The position numbers and the translations under genes are program-made. 64,000 nucleotides of DNA, from the NCBI GenBank assembly GCA_963585895.1, contig OY757921.1, positions 50,809,949-50,873,948 on the forward strand, in the 5' to 3' direction. The DNA is from Sepioteuthis lessoniana (lineage: Eukaryota > Mollusca > Cephalopoda > Myopsida > Loliginidae). Below, in pieces: positions 54,863-64,000 of this stretch. Every line of letters starts with the position of its first letter. Positions within the stretch are counted from its first letter, which is position 1. The notes under the pieces were generated by a model that searched no databases, was not told where the DNA came from, and was given only the letters and a program-made list of their open reading frames with translations.

Positions 54863-55315
54863 CCACGGGGATTGTGCAAGATATCGAATTTTGACGACAC
54901 TACCAAATGGTATATGCACAAACTAGAATCCGTCTGAGAGAAGACAGATAAATTTCTTTGGGATTTTGAAATACAAACGTATCACTTAATTGCGGCCAGA
55001 AGACCATTTTAAGTGCAGATTAAAAAATAAGATAAATAAAATGAACTTGCTATTTAGTGGATTTTGCCGTCCAGTTGACCGCAATACAAGACCTTGCCAT
55101 AGAACTAAAGATAACGTGGAAGATAAGTGTGAGGGAGATATCAATTCTAGTTAGTGCTCTTAGAATAGTCCCTAATGACTTGGGAAAAGATTGGAGGAAT
55201 TGGAGGAAATCAGAGTAAGAAGCAAAACCATTCAAAGTCCAGCATTATTGAGATCAGCCAGAATACTCAGAGTCCTGGAGACCTGAGGAGACTTGCTGTC
55301 ACTGAGACTCCTGTT
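54863..55315 (+). repeat. R4-like LINE 3' end, copy 3 of 3
   Basis: Starts with 'ggggattgtgcaagatat' and runs through the endonuclease region ('atcacttaattgcggccag') to the 3' end ('ggagacttgctgtcactga'). Many stops. Confidence 0.7.
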
Positions 55316-55317
55316 TG

Positions 55318-55640
55318 CGGGTTTTAGAATACATTTACTGTATCTCTTTCAAAGAAGTAAAAAATGTTTCCTGGGTATGAGACTAAACAACATTAAATGG
55401 TCAAGCTTCGGTTTCCGGAATCTGGGAAGTGTTGAGTAATATCTCGTTGCTATTATTTCCAGGTCCACTCTGATCAGAAGTAGTGCCTGTTAGATTCTCA
55501 TCTATATGTCAAATAGATCAGTTTGAAAAGAATTCGTATTTGATAAGAATACTTGATGCCATATCATATGTAAATTGTTTGTATTAAGAATAGTTACTTG
55601 ACGCATCAAAAGTTTACTAAGGATTATTAATGCACCCAAG
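55318..55640 (+). repeat. M repeat, head and short monomer part
   Basis: Head ('cctgggtatgagactaaac', 'tttccaggtccactctga', 'tgcctgttagattctcat') and one to two degenerate monomers ('gataagaatacttgatgcc'). Confidence 0.65.
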
Positions 55641-55846
55641 CGATCCAAAGTACTCATTAAAGTTCACTGGGGAGGTGAGTCATCGGAATTAGAATCTCCA
55701 GGAAGCAGACCTATGTTTGTAAGTCCTCTGCTCTATTTCGACCAAAGACAAAACAAAGTTTTTATCTGCTCTCAACGATGATAGATTTGGCGTTAGAATA
55801 AACTTGGAGCCTCACCATCCAATGCATTTTATAATTACTGCAGCTA

Positions 55847-56365
55847 GTGTATTTTTATTATCACCGACGAGGCGAAGATTGGCAATGGTCTTTGAGGTTA
55901 AAATTATTATCAATCTCTCTAAAGATAGACTTATGGTCATTTAGAAAGTTGTTAGACTGTAACAATGAAATGTCACCTATATGGACAATGCTCTGCCTTA
56001 CTATCATTTTAAACGGTCAGTACAGTTGTTATTCTATCCATACTTTGGCTAGTTGGCTGCCAGGCCAAAATAAAGGAACTCTCATTCAAAATCGAACTTT
56101 CGATATTAGAAATAGTTTGAAGCCAGAACTCACATGGACTAATGTTTTACTTGTTATTGTCTTAATCATAATGTATAGTTGGTATCTTGTCCACATAATT
56201 TTATTTAGGCTAGTCGGGTACAAGGCTCCTATAAAAGAACACTTATTGAACTGGAACTCGATATATGGGAAACGGTTTGGCAGGGTGGCGTGTTTACCAG
56301 TTCCTCAACAGAATGAACTATTTCAATATAGATTTATTCACCAAAGGTTAGTCACAGCAAGGTGA
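55847..56365 (+). CDS. Unidentified 172-codon open frame
   Basis: An open frame not explained by any repeat here. Taken from the stop before 55847 it is 172 codons but begins with GTG; the first ATG is at residue 43 (about 55973), giving 130 codons. It could instead be an exon. Visible features are two hydrophobic stretches: about residues 46-66 ('TMLCLTIIL') and, stronger, 98-122 ('TNVLLVIVLIIMYSWYLVHI'). A basic stretch and 'VPQQNELFQYRF' follow near the C-terminus. No family is recognised. In DNA this AT-rich an open frame of this length is uncommon but possible by chance. No promoter, splice or polyadenylation context supports it. Confidence 0.25.
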   Translation: MYFYYHRRGEDWQWSLRLKLLSISLKIDLWSFRKLLDCNNEMSPIWTMLCLTIILNGQYSCYSIHTLASWLPGQNKGTLIQNRTFDIRNSLKPELTWTNVLLVIVLIIMYSWYLVHIILFRLVGYKAPIKEHLLNWNSIYGKRFGRVACLPVPQQNELFQYRFIHQRLVTAR

Positions 56366-57345
56366 TAATAAAAAGTCCCAATAGATAAATAAACTGACGA
56401 CACAAGCAATGATTGCATCTTTATTCAAAGGTAATAATCTCAAATAAGAAATATTGTTGTTTATTCAAACAAAGCCGTTTATTTAAGCAAAGCAGTCACT
56501 GAATCAAATTGGATTGAGTTTTTTTATCTGTCAATATTAACAAGAAAACTGAGTGGGTTTGTCGAACTTTGTAACTTAGGTAAAGATATAGTTTATTCAG
56601 CGAGTCATTAATCGGTTTGATTAAATTCAGCGTGATTTTTAAAAAGTCTAGAGACTGACACGAATGAAAAAGAGTTGAACGCAAAAAGATTGATTGTTTT
56701 GCAGAAAATAATTGATACAGGCGTTTTTCTTAATCGTAATTAGAAGTTAAAAACGAAATATTACAACGGAATGTCGACCAATACTCTCGGCGCTCTGGAT
56801 GATGGATGTGTGGGCTATTTACAAAGAGATGATTGACTGATGACAGGTCATAGGCCATAGTTGTCGAAGCAAAGTCGGGGAAACGTATGGGAGTTCGTTC
56901 ATTGACTAGATTGGGTCAAGTGAGACTTCTAGAGCTACGAAATCTTGTCTGTTGAGACCAAGATTTGAGAGATTCTAACAGAAGAATTTTGCACTTAAAT
57001 GAAACCGTCTTTCCCGGGGGAAGAGGACAAAAGCTTTTAAATGAAAGTGGGTGTATCCGTTCCTCCATCGACCGAGCAAGGCCCCTTCACGTCTTCCTTT
57101 TCAAAGTACTTCCAGAAAGTAACAACCAAGAAATATACGTGAGTTTTTTTGGGATCAACTTATCAGTCGCTTTATTAGACAACCTGGATCATGTGACAGA
57201 TCTTTTTGACATACTCAAGTATATATCAATATATTATAAAGGGATCATGGAATAAAGACGCAAAAGTAGAAATGAAAAAAATAGTTTAAATCTTTGGATA
57301 TTCAGAAACATTTTGCTGGCATATTTGGACACAAATTCAGGTTGA
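56366..57345. other. No gene seen
   Basis: Unassigned DNA. The 96-codon frame at 56965-57255 starts with TTG and has no recognisable motif. Confidence 0.4.
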
Positions 57346-57349
57346 CTGG

Positions 57350-57411
57350 TTGTTGGTTTGGTTGTTTGGGTTTTATGGCATATCAACCCTTGTTGGTTAT
57401 TTAACGCCAAA

Positions 57412-57465
<54 letters not shown>

Positions 57466-57600
57466 TTATTCAACCAAAGATTTCTTAACGAATACTTAGG
57501 TAGGTAAAATTTTCTATAAGCAGGATATCATTTGTTTGCATGAGATAAAAAGTTCAAATTCATGGTCTACTTAGCATTAAATCTACACAGTGAATTGAAG
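57350..57600 (-). repeat. M repeat, minus strand, with CT/TA array
   Basis: Reversed tail ('gttttatggcatatcaacc', 'gttggttatttaacgccaa'), an internal CT/TA array (57414-57462), then reversed pre-array and monomer words ('ggatatcatttgtttgcat'). Confidence 0.65.
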
Positions 57601-57671
57601 ATTAAGTGTCATAAATATGGACCAAGAGTCAGTGTATACACACACACACACACACATAAATATTTGTGTGT

Positions 57672-57711
57672 GAGTGTATGAATATATATATGTGTGTGTG
57701 TGTGTGAGTGT

Positions 57712-57742
<31 letters not shown>

Positions 57743-57806
57743 CCTGAAAATAATGTCCCCTACATATTTCCATAGTAATTACAACAGATATATAGAAAAC
57801 TCTTCA
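57672..57806 (+). repeat. Duplicated microsatellite block, copy 1
   Basis: The sequence 'gagtgtatgaatatatatat', GT and GA arrays, then about 65 bp identical to the second copy ('cctgaaaataatgtccccta' to 'gatatatagaaaactc'). Matches 59681-59832 apart from GA-array length. Confidence 0.85.
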
Positions 57807-58094
57807 TAGATGATAGGCACATTTATGAAGAAAAGGTCGGGAAGAAAACTTGGTTCAAATGAAGTAAATAGGTTGCATCACGTAAAAGCAAACAGATGAT
57901 TGATAATTAGCAACTGAGAAGAAAGCTATTCAGTTTTACTTAGTGACATAGTGATACAATGACATCTACTATATGATAAATGCATTTTACTTCACCATGT
58001 CTACAATTTTCAGTGATCTATAACCTAATTTCTGTGACAGATTTTCTTCTATAAAACAAAAGAATAAACGATATCGAAAGTATGTTTTGTGCTA

Positions 58095-58345
58095 CCTCTG
58101 ATTTGGTTTGGTTTGGTTGTGTTCTATGGCATATCAACCCTAGCGTGTTATTAAATGCCAAATCGATTAGATATATGTTTTTAAGTGAAGAGTTTGTTGG
58201 TAATATTATTTTTAATCGAGCCAAAGCTTATTTGTTGGTACATAGTAACATGCTTTCAAGTATTACTAACATTAATAATTCAAAATTATTTCAAGTATTG
58301 ATATCTACTAATAATGATTCTATTTAATATCAATCTTTTGTACAC
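58095..58345 (-). repeat. M repeat, minus strand
   Basis: Reversed tail ('gttctatggcatatcaacc', 'gcgtgttattaaatgccaa') followed by reversed monomers ('cttatttgttggtacatag', 'caagtattgatatctacta'). Confidence 0.7.
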
Positions 58346-58351
58346 AGGAAA

Positions 58352-58995
58352 ATGATTTCATTTGCCCAGCCGTCTAGGGCTGTAGAATACACCGACTCCT
58401 TCTCTGCAGGAGGTTAAGACCCCCCAACCACCAACGAGTGTCCTGATTATGACACTAAACAATCTGATGGTGATGCTCCAGTAATACTGGTGCTTTGGGG
58501 AATGCGGAGTACCCAGGTCCACTCTGGCCCGGTGTGGTAGCACCTGATAGGGTTCTATCAATGGGTTAAATAGAACTAACGGCATACTTAAGCTAAACTG
58601 AATTGTTTGACTAAACTGAATAGCTTGAAATAGAAATGTTTTTGACAATTAAACCGTACTTACATTTAAACTGCGTGCTAATGCTAAACTGAATTATTTG
58701 AAACGGAACTGTTTTTTTGACATTGAAACTGTATCTACAGTAAACTGATTTGTTTAATATAGAACTGTTTTGACATTTAACTGTGTGTAAAGAAAATCTG
58801 TATTCATAGTAAACTGAATTAGGCGAATTAGAACTGTTTGAATAAACTGAATAGTTTGAAATAGAAATGTTTTTCACAATTAAACTGTACTTACATTTAA
58901 ACTGCGTACTTATCCTAAACTGAATTGTTTGAAGTAGAACTATTTCCATAAAAGTGGATTTGACGTTAAGTAACCTACAATGGTTGATATGCCAT
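58352..58995 (+). repeat. M repeat with divergent monomer array
   Basis: Full head ('gtctagggctgtagaatac', 'ctgatggtgatgctccagt', 'gtggtagcacctgatagg'). Then at least five shorter, different monomers ('ctaaactgaattgtttga', 'gaaatagaaatgtttttga', 'caattaaactgtacttac'), and the standard tail ('gtggatttgacgttaagta', 'caatggttgatatgccatg'). The monomer type has changed while head and tail are kept. Confidence 0.75.
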
Positions 58996-59049
58996 GAAAC
59001 CCAAACAACCAACCAAAATGATATCATGTATAGCTGTTTAATGCTAAGA

Positions 59050-59260
59050 ATTTTGTTTACACAAGTAAAATGTTCCCAGTATCGCTATCAAACACTTATA
59101 ATAGTTCTTTTCAATTTTATTCATTTGTTTTCACACCATTAATTACTTTCAGATATTTCTATTTAATATTAATAATTATCTCTAATATTATATCTAATCA
59201 TTTGTTTGTACACAGTTTATATAGTTTCAAATATTGCTATTTCAGCGTAATTGACCCTCA
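59050..59260 (-). repeat. M repeat monomers, minus strand
   Basis: Reversed monomer words 'tatcgctatcaaacactta', 'tctaatcatttgtttgtac' and 'tttcaaatattgctattt'. Confidence 0.65.
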
Positions 59261-59627
59261 GCCACCGCCTTCTAGCACCTTTAAAATAAAATATTTTGGG
59301 AACTCATTTACTCCGAGATAAATTTAAAGAATACTGTCGGAACACCATCATATTGGAACAAGAGCTTGACATGACTAGCCGATTAATCCGATCGGGCCTC
59401 TACGACCGCTTGTCAAGCCCAGTTAAAGTCAAAGTTGAGTGTTGCTGGTCACGTGACCACTTTGGTTGCTGGGTTAAGGACTGCTCAGCTACCAAGATCC
59501 CATCCTCAAGCATTATGGGTCGTCACCCACGGTCAACAAGTAGACTCGGAGGAGAGCGAACACCACTTTAGAGGAGCAGTCGGAGTATTCTACAGCCCCA
59601 GCCTACAGGGCGGTATACTACCTCTGG
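59261..59627. other. No gene identified
   Basis: A less AT-rich stretch with a TTG-started frame of 91 codons (59296-59571) and an overlapping 93-codon frame (59435-59716). Neither shows a familiar motif; composition differs from the surroundings, so it may be an unrecognised element. Confidence 0.35.
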
Positions 59628-59681
59628 CAAGAATTACACAATTTGCACATGTTTCTACATGTGCTAATTTTGTAATTCTTG
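59628..59681. repeat. 24-bp imperfect hairpin
   Basis: Arms 59628-59651 and 59658-59681 pair with two mismatches around a 6-base loop (TTTCTA). It sits exactly at the left border of the duplicated block 59681-59832. Confidence 0.9.
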
Positions 59682-59699
59682 AGTGTATGAATATATATA

Positions 59700-59771
<72 letters not shown>

Positions 59772-59832
59772 CCTGAAAATAATGTCCCCTACATATTTCC
59801 ATAGTAATTACAACAGATATATAGAAAACTCA
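59681..59832 (+). repeat. Duplicated microsatellite block, copy 2
   Basis: Copy of 57672-57806 with a longer GA array (59714-59766) and the same 65-bp right part. Confidence 0.85.
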
Positions 59833-61010
59833 ATTGACGTTCACTTGTTTTTTAATTTAACAGTTAATAAACAAACTAATTACAGATAAGACGTAAAACA
59901 TTTTTTTCCGAAATGAACATTCATATATTCCGTAAACAAACTAGAATAAACAATTAAAATTAATGGTAACATTCTTCCCAAGCCTTGCTGCAGAAAATAT
60001 AGAAAATATAGAATAACCCATTGATAATCTATGAAACCAGAATGTTTAATGATTAAATAAGAAATATTTTGTCTTATTTGTAATTGGTTCATTTACGTCT
60101 AAAAATATCCAAGTTGAACATTCTGTATGTTAGTTCTGTGAGTTTTGCCGGGGGCATTATTCAGTCATGGTTTTCAACGAAATAAAGAAAAAGCGTCTTT
60201 TTTCTACAAGTGATATTTCTGGTATATGTATCATTAGTTACTTTAAACATCTATAATTTCTGGAAAAACGAAAAGATATATACTAACTTCAGTTGTAAAT
60301 ATCCTAACGAGAATTGACATGGCGTAAAACCAACCAACCAGCCAACCATCTAAGAACTGAGTTGATTCACTGATGCCAAACTTCGTTAAAGTAGGACGAA
60401 CCGGTACTCTAAGTGTGACTAGAACGACAGTCATATTTCCTGTCGTTGATAGAAGATAGCAGTAATCATTTATCAAGGTTAATTCAGTTTAGCACAATAT
60501 CATTAATGTAGAGTACTCAGTGAGAATTGAAATCAATAACAATAATCTCTTAATCTGGCTTACTGACCATTACTCAATGTAAGTCGTCCATTTATACTTA
60601 AGGGAGAGTAGTTTGCCGGAGTGTCATGTAATTCTCTTCTCTTTCAAAGATCGAGGCGATATTTACTGTTTAGCAATCTGTTATGGAGAGGGTGTAGAAT
60701 AAGTGGTATTATACCATTTTTCAAGGATATTACTTAAAAGTAAAGTAGAACTCCTCTGCAGTTAATGTTTAAGGTGCATGTACGGTTAAACCTTTAAAGA
60801 CAATTCTAATGTTTCTTTAACTTTCTGCAAGGAATGATTATTATGGTACCCCAAGAAATATATGCAATATTTCAAATCAGTACTTAGAAAAATAGAAAGG
60901 CCAGAGAATGCATCAATCTTTATACACAGGTGATCATGTTAGTACAAATAATTCACAAAATTATCACAGCGCCATAAAAAGGTTTTTATTTCAATAATAA
61001 TAAGTGTAAT
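59833..61010. other. No gene seen
   Basis: AT-rich DNA; a possible old M tail lies near 60305-60350 ('ttgacatggcgtaaaacca'). Confidence 0.4.
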
Positions 61011-61014
61011 GATA

Positions 61015-61270
61015 AAATATCGATAAAATGGAATCGGTGACATAGGTTCAAATCCTATATGTTTACGTTTTACTTGGCGCTAATGCTCTCAGGGAAGTCA
61101 TGAAGCCATATGTTTTACCTCAACTACAGGAAAGTAGTGGGTCAGACTTGGTTTTGGTTAGCCAACAAGTCCAGAAGAAAAACTCTGAATGCAAACCAGC
61201 TTTACTTCACTTAAAAATTGACATTGTGTTACTCCGTGCGGAGTGCCTACGTAAATACATGCTTGATCTC
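61015..61270 (+). repeat. SINE-B copy
   Basis: B-box 'aggttcaaatcctatat', body 'ctctcagggaagtcatga', 'acctcaactacaggaaag' and 'aagaaaaactctgaatgc', then 'attgacattgtgttactcc'. Diverged from the other copies. Confidence 0.65.
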
Positions 61271-61489
61271 TTTCATTCGGACTAAAAGAAACCCCGAGAA
61301 GATATCAAGTGGACTGTTCTAATGAAAGTAAAACCAAAGATGAACATGTTCGCCCGATGTAGTCCTTAATAACAATGCTTAACTTTTGAAAAATTTCCAA
61401 TTTTTCAACGCAGCCAAACTATACATAGAATGTGGAATCGTCACGTGATATAAGTATCAAAAAGATTGTGGAGTAAATACGAAAAAGAT

Positions 61490-61930
61490 TATTGATCGGT
61501 TGGTTTTAACGGCATGTCAACCAGTCAAAGGCTATTCTAGTTTTAGAGGTTAGGAAATCACGTTTATTGTACATTCATTCTTGCATTTTTCATGTCATCG
61601 TTTCATTAGAATTTTTTTTGCACATGGTCCTATCAAATAGAAATAATTTTTAAACATTCATTTGAAAAACAAATGGGACCATAACAAGTACTAATACACC
61701 GGGTTAAAGTCGACCTGGGAGTAATGGCAGTGAAGGGACACTTTACATTCTCTAGAGCCTCAGCATCAGATTCAGATTAGTGTCATACCAAGGGCAACCT
61801 TTTTTGTTATTGGGAATCTTAACGTTCAGTAGGGTATGAAATCAGTGTATTCTAAACCTCATCGACTCGGCTGGGCTGTGTGAAAAAGAGTTAAGATTGA
61901 TTAATTTTTAAAAAAGGTATGTCATAACTA
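61490..61930 (-). repeat. M repeat, minus strand
   Basis: Reversed tail ('ttttaacggcatgtcaacc', 'tctagttttagaggttagg') and short monomers ('catttgaaaaacaaatggg'), then the reversed head ('gacctgggagtaatggcag', 'gcctcagcatcagattcag', 'gtattctaaacctcatcg'). Confidence 0.7.
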
Positions 61931-63516
61931 AATTTCTTTCGGTAAATGTGGATAGTTGGGCCAGATCAATACTTTTTTTTCCTTTCTGGTTAGTCTTGGC
62001 TGTGTTTAAACAGACCAAAAAGCCTCATATCGACTGATGACTGAAAGAAGAAACGGCTTCTCCTCAGGGGTTTCTAATAATTCCTATTATTTGTCGACTG
62101 ATCTGGCAAATATAAATCAAATAAGGAAATAGAAATAAAAGTAATATTGAAAATAAAGGAAAAAATGCCAGAAAAAATATCTTAATAGATAATCTGCTTT
62201 CGGCCTCTACAAATTCATTAGACTGTTTACATAATTGCGTTTTCCTTCAACGGGAATCAATGATGCAAATATTTATAACATAATGAATGACTATATGGTT
62301 GCCGTCAAACAACGTTTCTTGACCAAATATAGATTTCATTATTTTCTTTTTTATACATTATTTCTTTATTTTTTATTTTGTTCTTTCTTTTTGTTTCTTG
62401 TCTCTTAATTCTGTTTTCTTTCACTGCTTTAAGAAAAAGTCCGATGTTTTGCTTCTCTTGCTTTCATTCGTTTTCCTTCATTCCCTAATTTTGTTCCTTT
62501 TTGTCATTTACGAAGAATATCTTTCTTTTGTTTATGTGTTTATTTTACATTTTTATCACTAAAATCAGTGCAATTCTTTAAATTGGATCTTTCTTTCTTT
62601 CTATCTTTCTTTCTTTTTTTCTTTCATTCTTTCCCCTCCAAGTCACTTCCCAGCATTGCTGATAAATATAATAAAAAAAAGAAAAAAAAAACATATGTGT
62701 AGGCAAGAAAAATAATCAATACAAAGAGTCGATATTAATTTGATAAACTCAACCCAGGAATTATTCTTTGTTGATAGAAGAGGCTAAAATGTTATATAAT
62801 AGAAATCAGCAAATCAATCTGTATACATTATGGAAAATGCAGCCAAAAATAAAGACTTAAAAAATTTAAATGAAATCAATAAAGAAAAAATCTTAAAAAC
62901 AAAATAAAAAAAAATGAATCTGAAAACAATGAATATACAAATTTTGTGTGCCCAAGAGTAATAAAATCAACTTTTCATTTTTAAAACTTGTGTAGTTTTT
63001 ATGTTTTCCGTACGACGCTTTTTATTATAGCATATTTACTTGTGCATAAGTCGAGGTTTGACGATGATAAGAAGGACTAAGGGTAACACTTGGCACCAAA
63101 AATTTATTCCATACTATATTAAAATCGTGAGTATAAATCAAGAAGCAATCTGTACATGATATTGATTATAAATGATCATATGCTGTCTTTCGTACAAGTA
63201 TTTCGACAGATATATGATTTACCCTTTTTGTCGGCAAGGATGTTAACATTCCTATGGAAATTCCTTTATGATATTCTTATTCGAAAGTTTCGAGGGATCT
63301 TCGTAATATCAGTTTTGCATTTCAGTTGAAGATACTCCCATATTATTAGTTGTCTAAATTTCTGAAACGAAGCTTGGTGATTTTTATCATTAAGGGTTTT
63401 CAGACTATTGGGATCTGACTGCAGGCGAGTAACAATACAGGAACACTTAATCCGGTTATGGCTAACACGTAAATACATATAATACTGAGAATGAAAAAGA
63501 AAAGAAGCTGAATTTT
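61931..63516. other. No gene seen; T/C-rich stretch inside
   Basis: AT-rich DNA with a pyrimidine-rich (TTTC)n-like stretch at about 62340-62640 and A-rich DNA after it. No coding motifs. Confidence 0.45.
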
Positions 63517-63520
63517 TATA

Positions 63521-63611
<91 letters not shown>
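63517..63611. repeat. (TA)n array, longest in window
   Basis: About 95 bp of TA repeats broken once by 'acatatat' near 63538. Confidence 0.95.
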
Positions 63612-63613
<2 letters not shown>

Positions 63614-63849
63614 AAAATGTAATAATTTTCAAAGTATAATATATTATGACTTGCGCAACAATATAATAGATATTTTCTTGTATTCTTAAAATTATCCACC
63701 AACTGTGCCGTGCGAAAAAAGAACCCAAGCAACACACGTGAAATATAGCAATTTCGTTTCTCAGATGAAACATTATCAATTGATTTTAAAGTTTAATTAG
63801 TGCTTCTTTCATCGAGTTTCTTCTGCTTTCTATCGCAATTCTCAGATCA

Positions 63850-64000
63850 TCATCTAACGGCTCAGAGGTTGAAAAGGCTTTCTCGAGAAGATGGATTTGG
63901 CAGGCTGACAGGGAGTTTACCTGACCTCAACCCCACTGAGACTTTTGGAGCCATCATGAAAGAACTCGTTGAACATGTTCTTTTCTTGAATATACCCAAA
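63850..64000 (+). pseudogene. Tc1-like transposase C-terminal piece, cut by window
   Basis: From 63890 one frame reads 'EDGFGRLTGSLPDLNPTE', then 'FGAIMKELVEHVLF' to the window end. 'PDLNP' plus 'E' is the usual third acidic motif of Tc1-type (IS630-related) transposases. The preceding 'HHLTAQRLKRLS' (about 63848-63884, neighbouring frame) resembles the segment between the second and third catalytic residues. The rest lies outside the window. It is on the opposite strand to the Tc1 remnant at 4.5-5.2 kb; whether they are one family cannot be told. Confidence 0.6.

Noticed and set aside
56965..57255. 96-codon frame as a gene
   Set aside because: Starts with TTG, has no motif or context, and its length is unremarkable for random DNA of this size.
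59296..59716. Two overlapping frames as a coding gene
   Set aside because: No start codon of the usual kind for the first, no motif in either, and the second runs into a GT/GA array.

Overview
The window looks like a stretch of animal nuclear DNA, most probably from an octopus or a close coleoid cephalopod. It is AT-rich, crowded with long (AT)n, (CA)n, (GA)n and (CTAT)n arrays, and made almost entirely of transposable elements: tRNA-headed SINEs, R4/Dong-like and RTE-like LINEs, mariner and Tc1 DNA transposons, and Ty3/gypsy LTR elements. The octopus assignment is an inference from remembered repeat sequences. I see no convincing host exon, no true tRNA or rRNA gene and no prokaryotic gene organisation; this is intergenic DNA or a large intron.

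Layout. 0-5.3 kb: a SINE end, a monomer-bearing repeat, two R4-like LINE copies on the minus strand joined end to end, and a decayed Tc1-like transposase. 5.5-9.9 kb: an internally deleted mariner split by a 3.6-kb non-coding element with LTR-like features. 11-17 kb: copies of the monomer-bearing repeat (called M here), SINEs and a mariner remnant. 18.0-21.1 kb: R4 ends in tandem, then a SINE interrupted by a decayed gypsy element with two 141-bp LTRs and a perfect 5-bp target duplication. 22.1-26.0 kb: a near full-length but dead R4-like LINE followed directly by a second copy. 27.0-28.4 kb: a second deleted mariner lying inside the AT array of an M repeat. 28.6-36.6 kb: SINEs, M repeats and microsatellites. 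36.6-37.4 kb: a CpG-rich LTR on the minus strand. 37.9-48.1 kb: RTE-like LINE copies (one with a 663-codon open frame), SINE pairs, and members of a fold-back repeat family with arms of about 230 bp. 49-55.6 kb: M repeats, an inverted pair of tRNA-SINEs, a third deleted mariner, a small MITE, a purine-strand tract and three R4 3' ends in tandem. 55.8-64 kb: one unexplained open frame of 172 codons, more M repeats, a duplicated microsatellite block, and a Tc1-like transposase end running off the window.

The elements do not form a pathway; they record layered insertions. The best leads are: (1) a 17-bp segment just inside the gypsy 5' LTR that is perfectly complementary to part of that LTR, where a self-priming primer-binding site would sit; (2) R4-like LINE ends repeatedly stacked head to tail at short AAT tails; (3) three mariners sharing one internal deletion, each with TTAGGG-like repeats at the deletion junction; (4) the unclassified 3.6-kb insertion; (5) the M repeat family with internal 60-70-bp monomers and an internal microsatellite; (6) the fold-back family. 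All family names rest on reading motifs by eye; no database search was possible.
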